Assembly (NCBI GenBank): GCA_013398015.1
Contig: VZRR01002800.1
Coordinates: 32,177 to 96,176, forward strand
Direction of reading: 5' to 3'
Origin: Oreocharis arfaki
Taxonomy: Eukaryota; Chordata; Aves; Passeriformes; Paramythiidae
DNA: 64,000 nucleotides
The notes under the pieces: model-generated
Seen by the model: the letters and a program-made list of their open reading frames with translations, nothing else
Databases searched by the model: none
Told to the model about the DNA's origin: nothing
Shown here: positions 26,648 through 39,439 of the stretch, piece by piece
Layout: every line of letters starts with the position of its first letter
Position numbering within the stretch: the stretch's first letter is position 1
Position numbers and translations under genes: made by a program

Positions 26648-27419
26648 AGTGCAACACTGACGTTGCAAACATACCACTATGTGCATTTCCATACCCATGC
26701 CTAGAAATAGGTGAAGTCAGTTTTCCATGAACATTTGCGTCCAGTGCAACTCAATCATGGGCTGTTTGCAAAAAATAAGCACAAAAGGGCATAAACATGA
26801 GAGAAAGGCCTTCATTTTTATGAATTCTCTTAGCAGAATAATTCATTTTTATAGCAGAGCTCTGTCAGGGGGAGGTGGGCCAGAGTGCCTCTGGAGTACT
26901 GACTTTATGTCATGGTTCCTCCCCACAACACATAGACATGAAAGGACTCAATGCTATTTGCACAGATGACCCTCAACCCCTAGCTCCCAGCAGCTGGAAT
27001 TCCTCTGCCATTGGATGTTATTCATGCTCCACACATGCAGGAAACACATCCATGCTGTGGAGCATGCATGTACACGTGCCCAGCTGCACCACTGCATGTT
27101 AGCCTGCAAAATGAGGCAGGTAACAGCTGATGTCTTACTTCTGCCCCTTGATGCACAACATCTGACAGTCTTCAATGGTCGGAGGACACGGTGGGATACC
27201 TTCCTCAACCAGCACACACAATCCTCACTGTTTCTCTCAAAGGCCTGTCTGATGCTTTATTTCCCTGTCACTGTCCAGTGGTTGCCTTCTCTCTCAACAT
27301 AGTATGACCCTTTCCCCAAAGACAAGTGTCCATTCCTCATCAGTCTCTCCATAGATGCCACAATTTACAGCAGATGTGCAAGTTAATGATTCTTGTCAAC
27401 AGCACAGCATAGATCGGCA

Positions 27420-27525
27420 GATTCACAGAATATTCTGCATTGGAAGGGACCCACAAGGATCACTGACTCCAACTCTTAAGTAAGGAATTGAACCCACAAT
27501 CTTGGTGTTATTAGCATCATGCTCA
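27420..27525 (-). mobile_element. tRNA-Ile-derived SINE with CR1-like tail (TguSINE1-like)
   Basis: On the minus strand, 'gcatgatgctaataacacc' keeps the anticodon arm of tRNA-Ile with anticodon AAT, and gggttcaattcc resembles the B box of the internal Pol III promoter. It is followed by 'cttaagagttggagtcagtg', 'atccttgtgggtcccttcc' and the tail 'cagaatattctgtgaat', which is CR1-like. This head-tail structure is that of TguSINE1, a passerine SINE mobilised by CR1. The D-arm half with the A box is missing or scrambled, so the copy is 5' truncated or decayed and not a functional tRNA gene. Confidence 0.75.
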
Positions 27526-29198
27526 TTTTGTAAGGTGATAAATAACTCAAGAGCCTCCATTTTATACCAGTTAACTGGGGGAAACATAAAGATGGGAAAC
27601 TGAAGGAAATGGAAGTATGCAAAGCAAAGGGTTACACAGTGGTAAGCAATCACTCCCACACAACACATCAACCCCTCCACCTACATGAAGTGCAATGGAT
27701 GCATAAAGGTAAGGACAAATTCTGTGCAGAAAATGCATCAGGATGACTTTGGGCAGCATCTGGGAACCAAGCATGATGAGGCTGCAAATATTGTGCTGTG
27801 CAGAAGAGACTTCTTTCTCCCTCACTATTGCCAAGGGCCTGCCCCCAGCACACAAGTGAGGAGAAAGACTTAAAGAGGAGCCACAAAACAGGAAGGAAAA
27901 AGGATCTATAGACAAATGTCTATAGAGTAACAATTATTCCAAAAAAATAACTGGATCCCTACTCAGGTGAGTAGTACTAGGACATCAACAAGTTTTTGTG
28001 CCGAAGCAAAATTAGTGATGTTCCAGCCGGCTGCTACTGGATCAAATTTCTAATAAAATGGGTAAACAGTGGGTCAGCGGCTCATGACACTCTTCATCCC
28101 ACATGCTGTCTCTATGGGGAGGAGTATCTTTTCCATATTGTCCTCTACAGAAAAAGCTCCATGCAACCACTGACTTATCTCTTAAGGCCCCAGCAGGGTC
28201 CAGCAGCACTTTGGACAATCAAATGTCACAGGCAGATCTTGCTTTGCTACAGTGACAACTCTGGTTTTCCAAGGCATGTCCTTAATATCCTCAGTATTTG
28301 ATTTCTCATTGATTTCTTTGGCCTTACTAATTGATGCAGACAGCTTCTCCACTTTGGTTAAGCATCATGACAGCTTTGCTTGACTCACCAAGGAGGTGAG
28401 ACAAGACTGTTCCTGTAAGAGCTGGGGTTCATACAGTGTCTTTGTGAACCACAAGAAGTCATACAGATCACATCTGGTCATATTGAAAGTTACCCTTCAC
28501 ATACCATCAAAAAGCAGAAGCTGACCCCAAATAGCTGCAAGCCCTTAACCATGGTCCTTCCAAAAGGAAAGACCATGCTTTGAGCTGTATGAAAACAAAC
28601 AACTACAAATTTCTTTTGCAGTTACGTGTGAAAATGCCAGGCAACATGGTTCTGCAAAGAACCTTTTGAACCTCATAATACCACATTTCTCAGCATCTTA
28701 TGTGACTTCCCAGAGCATGCAAGGAGTATCCTGTTCATCAAATTAACAGCAGCATATCCCCAATTTAAATAATCTGGCTGCCCAGAGCCATTCTAGTCAC
28801 AACTCCTTATGCTGGAGCCCTGGGAGATCCTTGCTCCATCAAGAGCAAAATATCTCACATATGATAATTGGGATAACACTTGAGCAATATCCAAATTCAA
28901 ATCTCCAATTCTTCCAATAAAACCAGTAAAAGTTTATCTCTGGATAAATGTTCACTCACTGCTGCACAGTGTCCCATGAGCTACAGCTGGCCATGACTAA
29001 GAGGGTCCAGGACACAAAAACAAATAAAAAGTCCCCTCCCATCACTGCTCCCTTTGCAGTGACTGTTTTGGCCTGTAAAACTTTTGCAGGGACAGGTCTA
29101 ACAAGACATGACTCCTAGGTGACTAATGTTGAAACGGCTTGCCATAGCCTAGGGCACAGTCACTGCCCTCTCCAGCATCACCCGTGTTTGGCTGGGAT

Positions 29199-29216
29199 AA
29201 CCACCATCTAGTGGTA
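29199..29216. promoter_or_regulatory. CTCF-like site with dyad symmetry
   Basis: The bases accaccatctagtggt contain ccatctagtgg, close to the CTCF variant CCACTAGATGGCAG read on the other strand (about 12 of 14 positions). The arms accac and gtggt also form an inverted repeat. A weak motif-based call. Confidence 0.25.
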
Positions 29217-29589
29217 CGTGAGGGCCACTTCACCTTCCAGAGACACTGATGATGTGACTTCCCATCTCTTTCCAGCTCGAGCAGAGATCTGCAGAGTTTC
29301 TCAGCACATAAAAATCAGGGAAGACACAAAACCAGCAGAAGATGGTGGAAAGCAAATGTCTCTATGAATGAAATAACAAATGACAGATGAGCTTAAAGGC
29401 ATGAGGAATTCCTACTGTACCGTAGGGTTTTCAACATAAGTAAGTAATTAAAAAAAAGGGTACACATTCCTTAACTGAAGCCATGATGGTAGTAGGCTGC
29501 CATGAGAGAATCTCCAATGGCCCTCAAATGTATAGATTCCTCCAAGGGGAATCAATGTTAGGAAAGTCCATCCACCTTGCTAAAAAGCA

Positions 29590-30060
29590 TGTCTAATATT
29601 AAGGACACGGAAGATTAATGGCTGAATACATCATTAAGTAGCAAGCTAGACCAATATCGGTGCTGACAGCAATATATTAATTTCTACCTCCTTCTCAGCA
29701 GCTAATTAAGTACTGCCACCCAAGAAGAAGAACACAGAGAGACGTAGCTCATCATTTTTCTCATGTGCTTCTATACTGTGCCTGTAAAAATTGAATTTTT
29801 CCAAAATATTAGCGCCAAGTCCTCCTCAAACACACTGTATGTCCATAGGTGCAACTAATTTACCTTCACATACTAATGAAGTGTTTCTCTCAGCAAATGG
29901 CCAGTTACATGTCTAATAAGCCATTTCTGGATACAAAAATCTGATTTGTATCCACAATCATGCTCCCTGTGAACCAAAGACAGGCATTGGGTTTTGCAAG
30001 TCTTCTCTTTGTTACCTGCACTGCCTGCTTTTGATCTATTAAAACCATCGTAAGATGTGA
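29590..30060. promoter_or_regulatory. Candidate conserved non-coding block just downstream of exon 6
   Basis: Unique AT-rich sequence with TAAT/ATTA cores and no transposon, 300-700 bp from exon 6. It might hold a splicing or transcriptional element. The call rests on texture only. Confidence 0.22.
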
Positions 30061-30329
30061 TATTTTAAAGACTCATTTGATGCAACTGGTCCTGATCAGG
30101 TGTAATTTCATACCCCAAACACTTGCTAAAGTTTGCACAATGTGGGTTTTCCTTGATTTTTTAATAGGTTTTAATGGCTAACATGGACTTGGCTGAAACG
30201 AGATTGACAAGACACCTGTTTCTCCATATTTGTCTACTGAAACTCTGAAAAGCCTTTGGTGATGTCCACCAAACAGATCTCTGTCAGTATGAAGCATATC
30301 AGGAAAACATGAAGTATTTGCAATAGTAC

Positions 30330-30505
30330 CTGTTCTGGTTTGATGGGCTCAGTTGTTGTGAAAATGTCAGAATAATGTTGCCTCTCAAAGACACGATCCA
30401 ACACTTCTAGCTGCTGCTGGGTGAAAAGGTCTCCTCGCATCTGTTTTCGAAGAAAATCTCTGCTTGGGAGAGAATGGCCATTTGGTACTGGAGATTCCTG
30501 GATAC
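30330..30505 (-). CDS. PAX5: PAX5 exon 6 (176 bp), partial homeodomain
   Basis: This exon encodes the linker after the NLS and the partial homeodomain. On the minus strand it follows the acceptor ctctttgaaag and precedes the donor gtacta. Its first two bases complete the glycine codon begun in exon 5, and it ends in phase 0 with KPEQ. The peptide reads GIQESPVPNGHSLPSRDFL, then RKQMRGDLFTQQQLEVLDR, then VFERQHYSDIFTTTEPIKPEQ. The partial homeodomain keeps helix 1 only (LFTQQQLEVLDRVF), as in all PAX2/5/8 proteins, and is reported to bind TBP and RB. Length and phases equal human exon 6 (c.605-780, from memory). One difference from human is seen: HSLPS where human has HSLPG. PAX2 and PAX8 differ much more here, so the assignment to PAX5 is firm. 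The frame is intact. Confidence 0.98.
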
Positions 30506-33479
30506 CTTTCAAAGAGGAGAGAGAAGAGGAAGAATAAGTAGTCATCTCAATGATGTGACCTACAGAAGAGTGTCTCATTTTATCCCTTGAATAGATGTTG
30601 GTACCAGTATGGTGAAGCCATGAAAAGTCTTTGAGAAGTTACAGTTTGCTGGGAAACACACTGAACAGTCTTGAATTACAGACAACCCTTAACCCGTCAA
30701 AAACTTCACACATAATTTAAAGGCGGGACACAGGATAACAGTCACATTTTTGCCTGCATCACTTCTACTGTGCCACCTGGGAACCTGTCTAGTTCATGGT
30801 CTGTATACAGGAGAACACAGAGGATAAGTAGATGGCCTGATGATGACAGTCACAGTCACCTTGGGTCAACTCAAGCAGAACGCTTTGTCCAGTCACCACC
30901 CTTCCTGTGCTACCTTCAAGTCCTGCTCAACTCCATCCCAGGCTGAGCTCTGAGCTCTGGCATGCCCGTGTTGTGAAACACAGACTCTCTATGCAGCACC
31001 ATCTGCAGCACTGGCCAGGCAACCCCAAAGCAGTAGCACAGCCTACATTGTACTAAGGTGAGGAACCCCTGGGCTGAGTTACCACTGCAACACCCTCAGC
31101 AAGGACCAGTCCAAGACCCACTCCTGATCCTCCAACTCACTTTGAATTTCTCCAGTTTACTGGCAGGATGCAAGCCTGGGCTCCAAAGCACTCTTCCTTC
31201 CTTCCTCCTCCCCTTTGGCAGAGATTTTTAGCAGGAGTCATAAGTGACTGCCCATGGCTGAAAAGCCATGAGACGAGTTTGAAAATGTGTGATTGGCAGT
31301 CTGAAAAGACTCTTGCAATACAGCAACTTGTTTCAATTTGCTTTTTGCAGATTCACAGTGGTTTCCTACTTTTCCTTCACCTGTCAGTGCTGGAGATATG
31401 TCTTTTATGCACTGAAAACTGAGATCTGCAGTATTCCCAGGACTCCAGGAGGTGGAACTCCAAGAACAACAGTAAATATCAGATTTCTTCTCCAGATGGC
31501 AACATCGAACTAGATAGAGGGAGGAAATGTTTTGAAAATAGAATCTAGCTGCCAGAATAGTTCTGAGGAGCAGAAATCAAATGCATCCTTAACAGCAAGA
31601 TTTCCATGAGTGCTGCAGTTGCTTACAGTCCTAGAAGTCTGCAGAGGAATAACATCACCTAGGCCTCCTCTGGCAGATTCTGCATCAAGTTTTTGGATGG
31701 CAAGTATAGAGGTGATCTGCACAAAACCAGCCCGTTGCTGTGGGCATCAGTGCTGTCCACAAGCACATGCTGGCTATCAGTAACACGAGTGATGCTTGGT
31801 GGACAAGATTTTTCACAAATAGCTATTGATTTGAGATCATCCTTCAGCATAGATGGATTTTGCAGAAAATTATGTCTATCCAGAAAACTGGGCTTCTCTA
31901 AGGCAGATTTCTCAGACCAGGGGACCAACATAGGGAAATACCTCTTTCAACCTCAGTTGATAAGACTCAATTTAGGCAGAACTCTCCTTATAGTGAACAG
32001 ACATTTGACGTTAGCAGTAAATGCTGGAAACTTCCTTCTCAATTTGACATCAGCAATTTCAGTGGCAACAACTTTATATTTACCCTTCTTAGAGAAAGAA
32101 ATGCAATTTTATCAAGGGTAGATGATGTTGGCTTTTGTAAAGTGCAAGGATCAGTTTATTCCACACAGGAAGGGAAACAAAAACCTGAACTTGTGGTCTG
32201 AATAGGATGTCTAAGTGTGGAAAGGTACAGAGGGATACAAGAAAGCAGTGTCTCTTTAAATAGTTTGGTTTTGGTTTTGTTTTTCTTTTATATTATTCTA
32301 AATCAAATAATATCTAATAGACCCAGTGCTGGGTTTAGTCAACCATGTCTTTCAGAATTAAAATTCTGGTTGGTAGCTGCTTGGTAGCACAGGACCAGGG
32401 AGACCCTGTCTCTGGAGCATGGAAATGCTGGCTTTAAATTTCAGGTGAAACTGTTATTCGCAATTTGGCATCAAAGTTAAAGCTTTATGCAGTTTTGGAA
32501 TAAAGGGGATGACAAAAGGGAGTGAAATGGTACAAGACAGGCATGACCTGAAAACTGTTCTTGCTGATGCCAGTACAGTCAGTGCAGTGTTTGTGCACCC
32601 AGAGATCAGAAGTATAATGAGATCCCCTCACATTTGAAAATGGAGCAGCAGTCCTGGTGTCAACAGCGGCACCTTTATTATGGAGTGCAGCTCCAGATTT
32701 TTGGAAGTGAACACCTTGGAGAAGAGGAGGCTGGTGAAAGGAAAGCCTGCGGCAGCAGCCTCAGACAGGGACAGGTGCTGGGGCAGCACAGTGCTGGGAG
32801 TGGTCTCCCACCTCGGAGACCAGAGTGTGAAACCCAGGAATAAAGGCACCACCAGGTGCCTGTGCCACCACATTCATGCATCCATCCCAGCTGCCCTTCC
32901 TCCAAGAGGCAGTGAGGCAGGGGATGACCCTAAGGCACTGCCACCAGAGCACAAGGAAGAGGAGGGTATTTTTCTCCGCAAGGGAAGTGTGAAATCATGT
33001 GGAGATGGCAGTGGGGCTCTGGAGGGGTTTGGTCTCAAGGTCAGCATTCGGTACGCTGCTGGAAGCGCAACACAGGCTTGCCAGCCAGAATGCTGTGTGT
33101 ATGCTGAATGTACAAATGCCAACTCACACCATTTCTACATCCCCGTTTGCCAACATCTCCACAAGCTCTCCTGAGGACGTGAGATGGGATCAGTCTCCAA
33201 GAAGCATTTCCCAGTGCAGTCAGGCTGTCCTGGGATGAGGAATAATGCGCGCAGCATTTGTGCCAGGGAGGGACCTGGGCAGGCGTCAGACAGGGCTGGG
33301 ACCACTGAGAAGGCTGTCACCACACCAAAGGAACCACCCAAGCCTCCCTCACTCTCATTATCACCTGCTCTCTGCATCCTGTGAACAAAGGAATAGCTTG
33401 TACTCTTGCACTGTGCTTCCCAGATTCAGACTAATTGCCACTTCTGGATAGTAAGTTCTGGATTCCATTGTGGAGCTAA

Positions 33480-33760
33480 AGGACTTCCTCTACACTGCAT
33501 ATAGCACACAGGAGTTTATGAAGGTCTTCAGGATGTGTTTGGCTGTTAGACATTATATAAATAATGCCATTAACATTATACATTGTTTAACTAGAATGTC
33601 TTAGATAATTAAAATACTGTTGGAAAGTTTGAAACAATTTTAACTATAAATAGGCTCCAGGGAATGGTAAAAGCATTTTTCATATAATCAGTGCATCCAC
33701 ATAGGGTTTCATCTGAATGTTTTATTGGCAATAGCACTATATGTATACCTACCTATTCTG
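33480..33760. promoter_or_regulatory. Candidate conserved non-coding block (intron 5)
   Basis: Unique, strongly AT-rich sequence with several ATTA cores and short runs such as 'acattatataaataatgcc'. No transposon or open frame is present. The texture suggests constraint; no comparison was possible. Confidence 0.25.
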
Positions 33761-34557
33761 CAAAACAATTAGTTCCCAATTCAATGGCATCTTTCCAGAA
33801 GTTCTAGTGAAGAGCACAGATACAACATTCTCCTTAGTACAGAAGATTACATTCTTCCCAAACAAACATTCCATCCTTTATCTCTAGCAGATTGTGCATA
33901 TGGAATAAGATGCTGCCCTTAGCCCACAGTTTCCTGAACTACCTCTGATGAAATGCGTCAAGATGTAATGCATGGAGGCCTGTCACAATGCTGCAGGGAG
34001 AGCGTGCACGTGCTGCTCCTCCAGCACTGGGGCTCCAACACGTGCTACGCCTGCTCAAACAACCGCCCTGCTATGTGATTCAAGTCTCTCCCAGGCATCC
34101 CACCCAGCTCAGAACACTGCCTCAGTTTCCCACAGGTGCACACAACTTGGAGAGCAATCCCACCTGCAACCCGCAGCTGGAAGTCTTGTCGTGTTGGAGA
34201 CGTGTGAGCTAGATCATCCCTGGTTCCAAACTCACTGACGGGCATTTGCTTGGCAGGGAAAATGCAATCCTTTCTCACTCTGAAATGCATGGACACCTTC
34301 TGTTCACATCTTGCCCAGAAAATTGACCTGTGGTTTCACAACAAAAGCCGGACATGCTGCAAAAGGATCTGGCCTGCCTTGGACATAATCTTGGTATCAA
34401 ACACAAGCAAAGATTTTTTGTGGCTAGCCAAAGTCTGAACAACCTACCAAAAGTCTGGGAAGAGTTAGGCACAGAAGAGGTCCACCCCTGAGAAGAGATA
34501 CCATCCACAATCTTGCTGACAAAAGGCTGACTAAGTCACATGGGCATCATCCAGGAA

Positions 34558-34695
34558 AATATGGAATCACTGCACGGTTTGGGTTGGAAAGGACTTTACA
34601 CACCATCAAGTTCCTGTCAGCTGCCATGGGCACAGATACCTTCCACAAGTCGGGTTGCTTAAAGTCCTGTCTGACCTGTCCTTGGACACTGCGAC
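34558..34695 (-). repeat. CR1 LINE, 3' end
   Basis: The plus strand reads 'tggaatcactgcacggtttg', then 'ggttggaaaggactttacac' and 'cctgtccttggacactg', the reversed CR1 tail. It lies in the same orientation as PAX5. Confidence 0.87.
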
Positions 34696-35107
34696 TAATA
34701 CATCTTTGTTAATTAAGAGCAAGTTATTTTCTGAGGTCCTAAGCAAATGGCAAGATCAGTTTAAAGAATTTAATAAATTGAGATCTGATTTTTCTAATGC
34801 ACTGCTATGGTTAGATACTGATCCATGACATGCTTTCTGAAACGGCAGGAGGATATTTGAAATTGCACGACACGACTAAACCAGAATTTTAGTGATACTC
34901 ACCACACAACTCACTCGATTTAAAATACTATTTCTAAGACTACAGACCAAAATAAGAACAAAAGACCCTATCTTCACAAGGCACTAAAGCATATTTAAAA
35001 GCCCTAAAGCTTAGTATGAAAACAAGGCAAATTATAGAAATACCAGTAAAAAGCACTAAAATATAAAAAAGGTTCAGCTCCATCTTTTTTTATACTGATA
35101 AGAACAG

Positions 35108-35402
35108 CAGCACAATTTCAGATAGTGATAGGACAAGGGGGAACAGTTTTAAACTGAAAAAAGAGAGATTTAGATTAGATGTTAGGAAGAAAATCTTCCC
35201 TGTGAGGGTGGTAAGGCCCTGGCACAGGGTGCCCAGAGAAGCTGTGGCTGCCCCATACCTAGAAGTGTCCAAAGCCAGGTTGGATGGGGCTTGGAGCAGC
35301 CTGGATAGTGGAAAGGGTCCCTGCCCATGGCAGGGGGTGCAACAAGGTGGTCATAAAGGTCCGTTCCAACATGAGCTGTTTTATGATTCTGTGATTCTAT
35401 TT
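35108..35402 (+). repeat. CR1 LINE, 3' end (well preserved)
   Basis: About 295 bp of CR1 tail: 'gataggacaagggggaacag', 'agagatttagattagatgtt', 'ggttggatggggcttggagc' and 'cctgcccatggcaggggg', ending in 'ttatgattctgtgattctat'. It is among the best kept copies here, so probably one of the younger ones. It is antisense to PAX5. Confidence 0.95.
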
Positions 35403-35689
35403 AAAGACGGTATTACAGTATGGGACAGACCTTCCCCTGGTGCAGTTCCACTTGAGAGTCTCAGCAAGATGACAACACCTGAGAAACAGGTGCCAACCAC
35501 AAATCCAGCTGGACTAATATTTCCAGTGCTATTAATAATAAAGGTGTGCCATAAAGTGCGCACCTCCATGGCAGATTTGCTCTTCCAAAGATAGAAAGAA
35601 TCTACTGGTTTCAGATTTTAAGGTTGTTTGTTTTCTTTTTTTGAGCAATATGCTTTTACAGGGTGAATCAAGGAAATACATAGCTAGTG

Positions 35690-36000
35690 CCATGAACAGC
35701 CTACATTCATAAAGGACATGATTTCTGCCTCTAATTTGTACTGTCCAACTTCATTACCTGTTATCATACCTAATTACTCCACCTTATAGGGAAATGGAGG
35801 CTAATTAGGGAGGATGTTATTCACCACATTTAAAACATTATGAAGCAAATGAAATATTACCAGGAGGCAAAAAGGTGATTTGTTTTCTTGTAGCATGCCT
35901 GTAAATTAGTCCAGAGAAGATAAAGACTCTGTTTAATTACCACATGGAAGGTTTTGTTTAATGTAAGCTGAATTGTCATACCACCTTCTCAGGATTGTAT
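35690..36000. promoter_or_regulatory. Candidate conserved non-coding block (intron 5)
   Basis: Unique AT-rich sequence with closely spaced homeodomain-type cores (cctaattact, gctaattaggg, gtaaattag, gtttaattacc) and no transposon. It immediately follows, but does not share, the CR1 at 35108-35402. A developmental or B-cell enhancer is possible; this is inference. Confidence 0.33.
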
Positions 36001-36437
36001 ACATTTGGCAGACAGCTGCCTCAGAACACTCTTCCCAGCAAAGCGTTCGTTTCAGGACCACATACGTGGAGAGAGATCTTTGTATTTACACTATTCAAAT
36101 TTTCTAAGCCCTGTTATTTCTTTTTTTCAAAGGACAATATCACTAAAAACGATCTTTCTATTTTGAAGTGCATATAGCTGATCACCGTGCAAATATTTTC
36201 AAGAGAAATCACTGTATTTCACAAAGATGGGTATGAGTTTTATTGTAGATCAAAGTGAGAAAGAAGGGGGAAAAAAATGATAAATCATCAGAGATCCAAA
36301 AATACTTTTCATTTGGAGAAGATATCAGGCCATTTCGATGGCACTGATAGAGTCCCTGCTCTGTCTCCATTACCCACTGAAGGCAGCCGGAGTCAGGAGC
36401 TGACTACGCTAGATTATATTCCCTATAAGATGGTCAC

Positions 36438-36452
36438 CAATATATATATATA
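36438..36452. repeat. Short (TA)n run
   Basis: A run of about seven TA units inside unique intron sequence. Confidence 0.8.
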
Positions 36453-38739
36453 TGATCTTCAACCTCTATTGATTGACCAATTTCACAAGCAAAGACTGGT
36501 GAAATGAAGCTGAAATGAACATCATGCTTTAACTCATTGAACCCATCAGGCCTGAGTTAATCTCACTGCCCACTGTCTCTGATAGAATTCAATTGATCAA
36601 TCATGTTTCAGTGATAGTACCATTTCAGTGGCTTATTGCTTCTTCATTTCAAACCTTGACCTGTTAGATATACTTGGACCAGCTCAGCTCCTTCTGGAGA
36701 CACAGAGACCCACATCTGCCAACAGCGGTGCATTGTCTTGCCTCCAAGCTCAGGAAAACTCAGGGGAGCACTGGTGAATACTCTCACCTTCACATTCTGT
36801 TTTTACAGGTATTCTACCGACTTTGCAGTCGGGATGGGTATGAGGACATGAGGAATCTGAATGGTCCCAGCCCCCTGCCCTCTGGTCAGTGCTTGGACAA
36901 GTAGGGACAGTGCAGGTTTGGTGGCCATCTGGCTCCAGCCCTTGTATGTGGCAAAAGCAGTGCACAGTATCAGTCCATAGGCAGACTGTCCTCAGAACAG
37001 TCCCAGATGGACACTGCCAGCACACTTGCACACCCAAGAAGTGCAGGGCTGGCCAGGGTTCACCGTGACTGTGGCTAGCACTGGATGGCGAGGCGTCTTC
37101 AGTGGTGTTTCATCTGCCATTTAAATGCATAGCCAGCCTGAGTGCATCCCATTTGCCACTAGCCTGGCCTCCCTCCTGCCCTTTGCTCCTGCAGAGTCCC
37201 CTGCACTGCTGGAGCTGAGGGCCATTTGGATTCTGCTGCCACCTTGGTCCCACCTGCCCTTACTCCAGCCATCAGCAACTGGAAGGTCCCTGGCTATTCC
37301 CAGGTTGCCTTCGCCCCATGGGCAGTCTTGCAGACCAGGCTGCATCTCCCTCACTCCCTGAGGTGAGCCATCACCACACCACACTCCTGCCAGCAGCACC
37401 CGTCTGCACTGCAGAGCATGTCCGGCCAGTGCCTCCCGCACCAGATTTGCACTGGCTCTGGGGAATGGAAGAACCAAGACAGGAGGAGCTGGGTCCTGTC
37501 ATTGGCCTGTCAGTGCTGCTCTTCCTAAAATGCTCAGCAGCACAGCGATTAGCACATTTATCACCAACCAGACACCTCTGGTCCTTCACTGATGGGTGAT
37601 GGAGCTCCTCTCCACCATGAGAACATTCATCTCTTTTCTGTAGGGCCGCTGGAGGTCCTCCGTCATGTACAAGCTGGAGTCAGGCTGCATACTCACAAGA
37701 TGTATGAGCTGGAGTTGTGCCAGTACACCCTCAAAATGCTACCCCACAGCATTGCTGCAAATCTGCACAAGGGTGGTTATGAGACTCACCAGCAAGGTGA
37801 GTTTTATTTATTGAACAAATTTCCCATGAGATTACAGCTGTCCTCCTCCTACAGTTATTTTAATCCCACAGTAGCCATATATGGAATTTTTTTTATATAT
37901 CTCCCAGGAAAAACTTGCCCTCTCAGCCATCCCACATTCAACAATGTTTTGGTGGGACCTTGCACCTCAGCAGCCCTAATGCTTGTAAATCTGACAGCCT
38001 ATACATCTGAGCAAACATTTGTGCAAATAGTGCCACTGAGTGGAGCTGGATTGCTTGTGCACCTGCCCAGGCTTCCATCAGGATGGACTTCGCTCATGCC
38101 TCAAGCCTTTCACACACAGGACACAGCCCTGCACCCCGCATAGTCTGCATCTGGGGGCAAATAGTGCCCCTGGGCTGGGGGACTTCCCACAGGTCAGAGC
38201 ATCTGGCAGCAGGCCTGGACTTGTTTTGCTGCCCAGCAGCTCCATCGAGGGCTGTGGTGGTGGAGGGGAGCCAGTTGGACTGTCCTCTGCTGTGCTCTAG
38301 GACCCCAGCACAGCTGGCTGTGCAGATGTGCCCACCCCAATGGGCGTCCAGGAACACGGTAGACAGCAACCTGTGGAGAAGCATGGGCTGGTGTCCTGAC
38401 CATCCCAGGGCCGCAAATACCATCCCTAGCCTGGCAGCTGTCAGTTCTGGCTTCACGCAGCATTCTCGAGGAACCGCAGTGATGTCCGTGGGCACCAGCT
38501 CCGCCATGTGGCAGAGTGTACCTGAGAATAGTGGCTGGAGGGACTGACGAAACCACTGGAAGTTCTATGACTGCTCTTCTGACACAGTTTTATATTCTAA
38601 AAACATCAAAAATTATGTCAGTGATAGCCCCCTTCATGGTGGGGAATTTAGAAGTGCAGAGATGAGCGTTGAAAGGTAGAGGCTGAGGAGAACCAAGCAG
38701 ATGCCCCAAGCCTGGCCAGCAGAGAGCGGGAACATGCAT

Positions 38740-39010
38740 CCCACCATGGCTACTCCAGTAATTATATACAAAATGTCATTACAAGTTCCTTGAAAAGGAT
38801 TGTGCAAAACTGATTATTTTCCTAATCCATTTCTGTAAGCTGTGTTCAGCTTTAGAGACATGCACTTTGTATCATGTACTCCCAGCTCAAAGGTCATTTT
38901 TAAATGATTGTTAAAAGCTTATTAGAGCAATTTTAACATAGTTTATACCTATTTCCATACCATGTCATAGCATATCTTTTCATCACTTCTTTAAAAAAAC
39001 TAATTTCTAT
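38740..39010. promoter_or_regulatory. Candidate conserved non-coding block (intron 5)
   Basis: AT-rich unique sequence with taattata, gattattttcctaat and attagagcaatttta elements. No repeat family is recognised. A guess from texture. Confidence 0.25.
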
Positions 39011-39439
39011 GTATGCTTGGGTGACAGGGACTAACGCAGGTTGCAGATGAAACTGGAAATGCTAAAATGGCGTCTGGTTACAAACAAGTGGAAGAGGATT
39101 TACAGCTCTGAAAAATACTAGGAGACAGAAATTTGACAGCCAAAGGAAAAGTAGCAGTAGGACAGGGAGCCCAATGGGGTCTGCACAAACAGTGACCAGC
39201 TTGGGACCAAGAGCTCTGCTGCATCCCAGCAAGCTCTGCCTAAGGGGGGAAGCCTTCAAGCAGGGCAAATCTCCTAGGAAATGCAGAGGACTCCCAAACA
39301 GCAATGCTACTCCTTCTAAAATGCAGACTCCTAGCCAAGCATTCAAGCAGTACCACCAAGGCATGATGAGGCTCTACCAGCAGTGGTGCTCTGTGCTGTC
39401 TCACAAATAGAAGGTGTCCATAATTGCACATTTCCTGTG

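Larger units (their letters stand above)
7411..30329 (-). other. PAX5: PAX5 intron 6 (22.9 kb)
   Basis: The intron runs from the exon 6 donor gtacta (30329-30324) to the exon 7 acceptor (7413-7411, cag). It holds CR1 pieces at 8470-8628, 14938-15065, 16876-16912, 16920-17167, 19165-19325 and 24788-24880. It also holds a T25 run at 8647, a probable solo LTR at 20173-21282, a tRNA-derived SINE at 27420-27525 and a 13-bp hairpin near 26617. Conserved-looking unique blocks are at 13860-14580, 23630-23860 and 29590-30060. Stretches with nothing recognised are 7411-8470, 8680-13860, 15070-16870, 17170-19160, 21290-23630, 23870-24780, 24890-27410 and 27530-29590. Confidence 0.9.

Noticed and set aside
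27480..27540. Functional tRNA-Ile gene on the minus strand
   Set aside because: Only the anticodon arm and B-box half are present, and a CR1-like tail follows. This is a SINE head, not a gene.
37592..38143. Plus-strand open frame of 183 codons in intron 5
   Set aside because: No protein family, splice structure or signal of constraint could be recognised; ordinary unique intron sequence.
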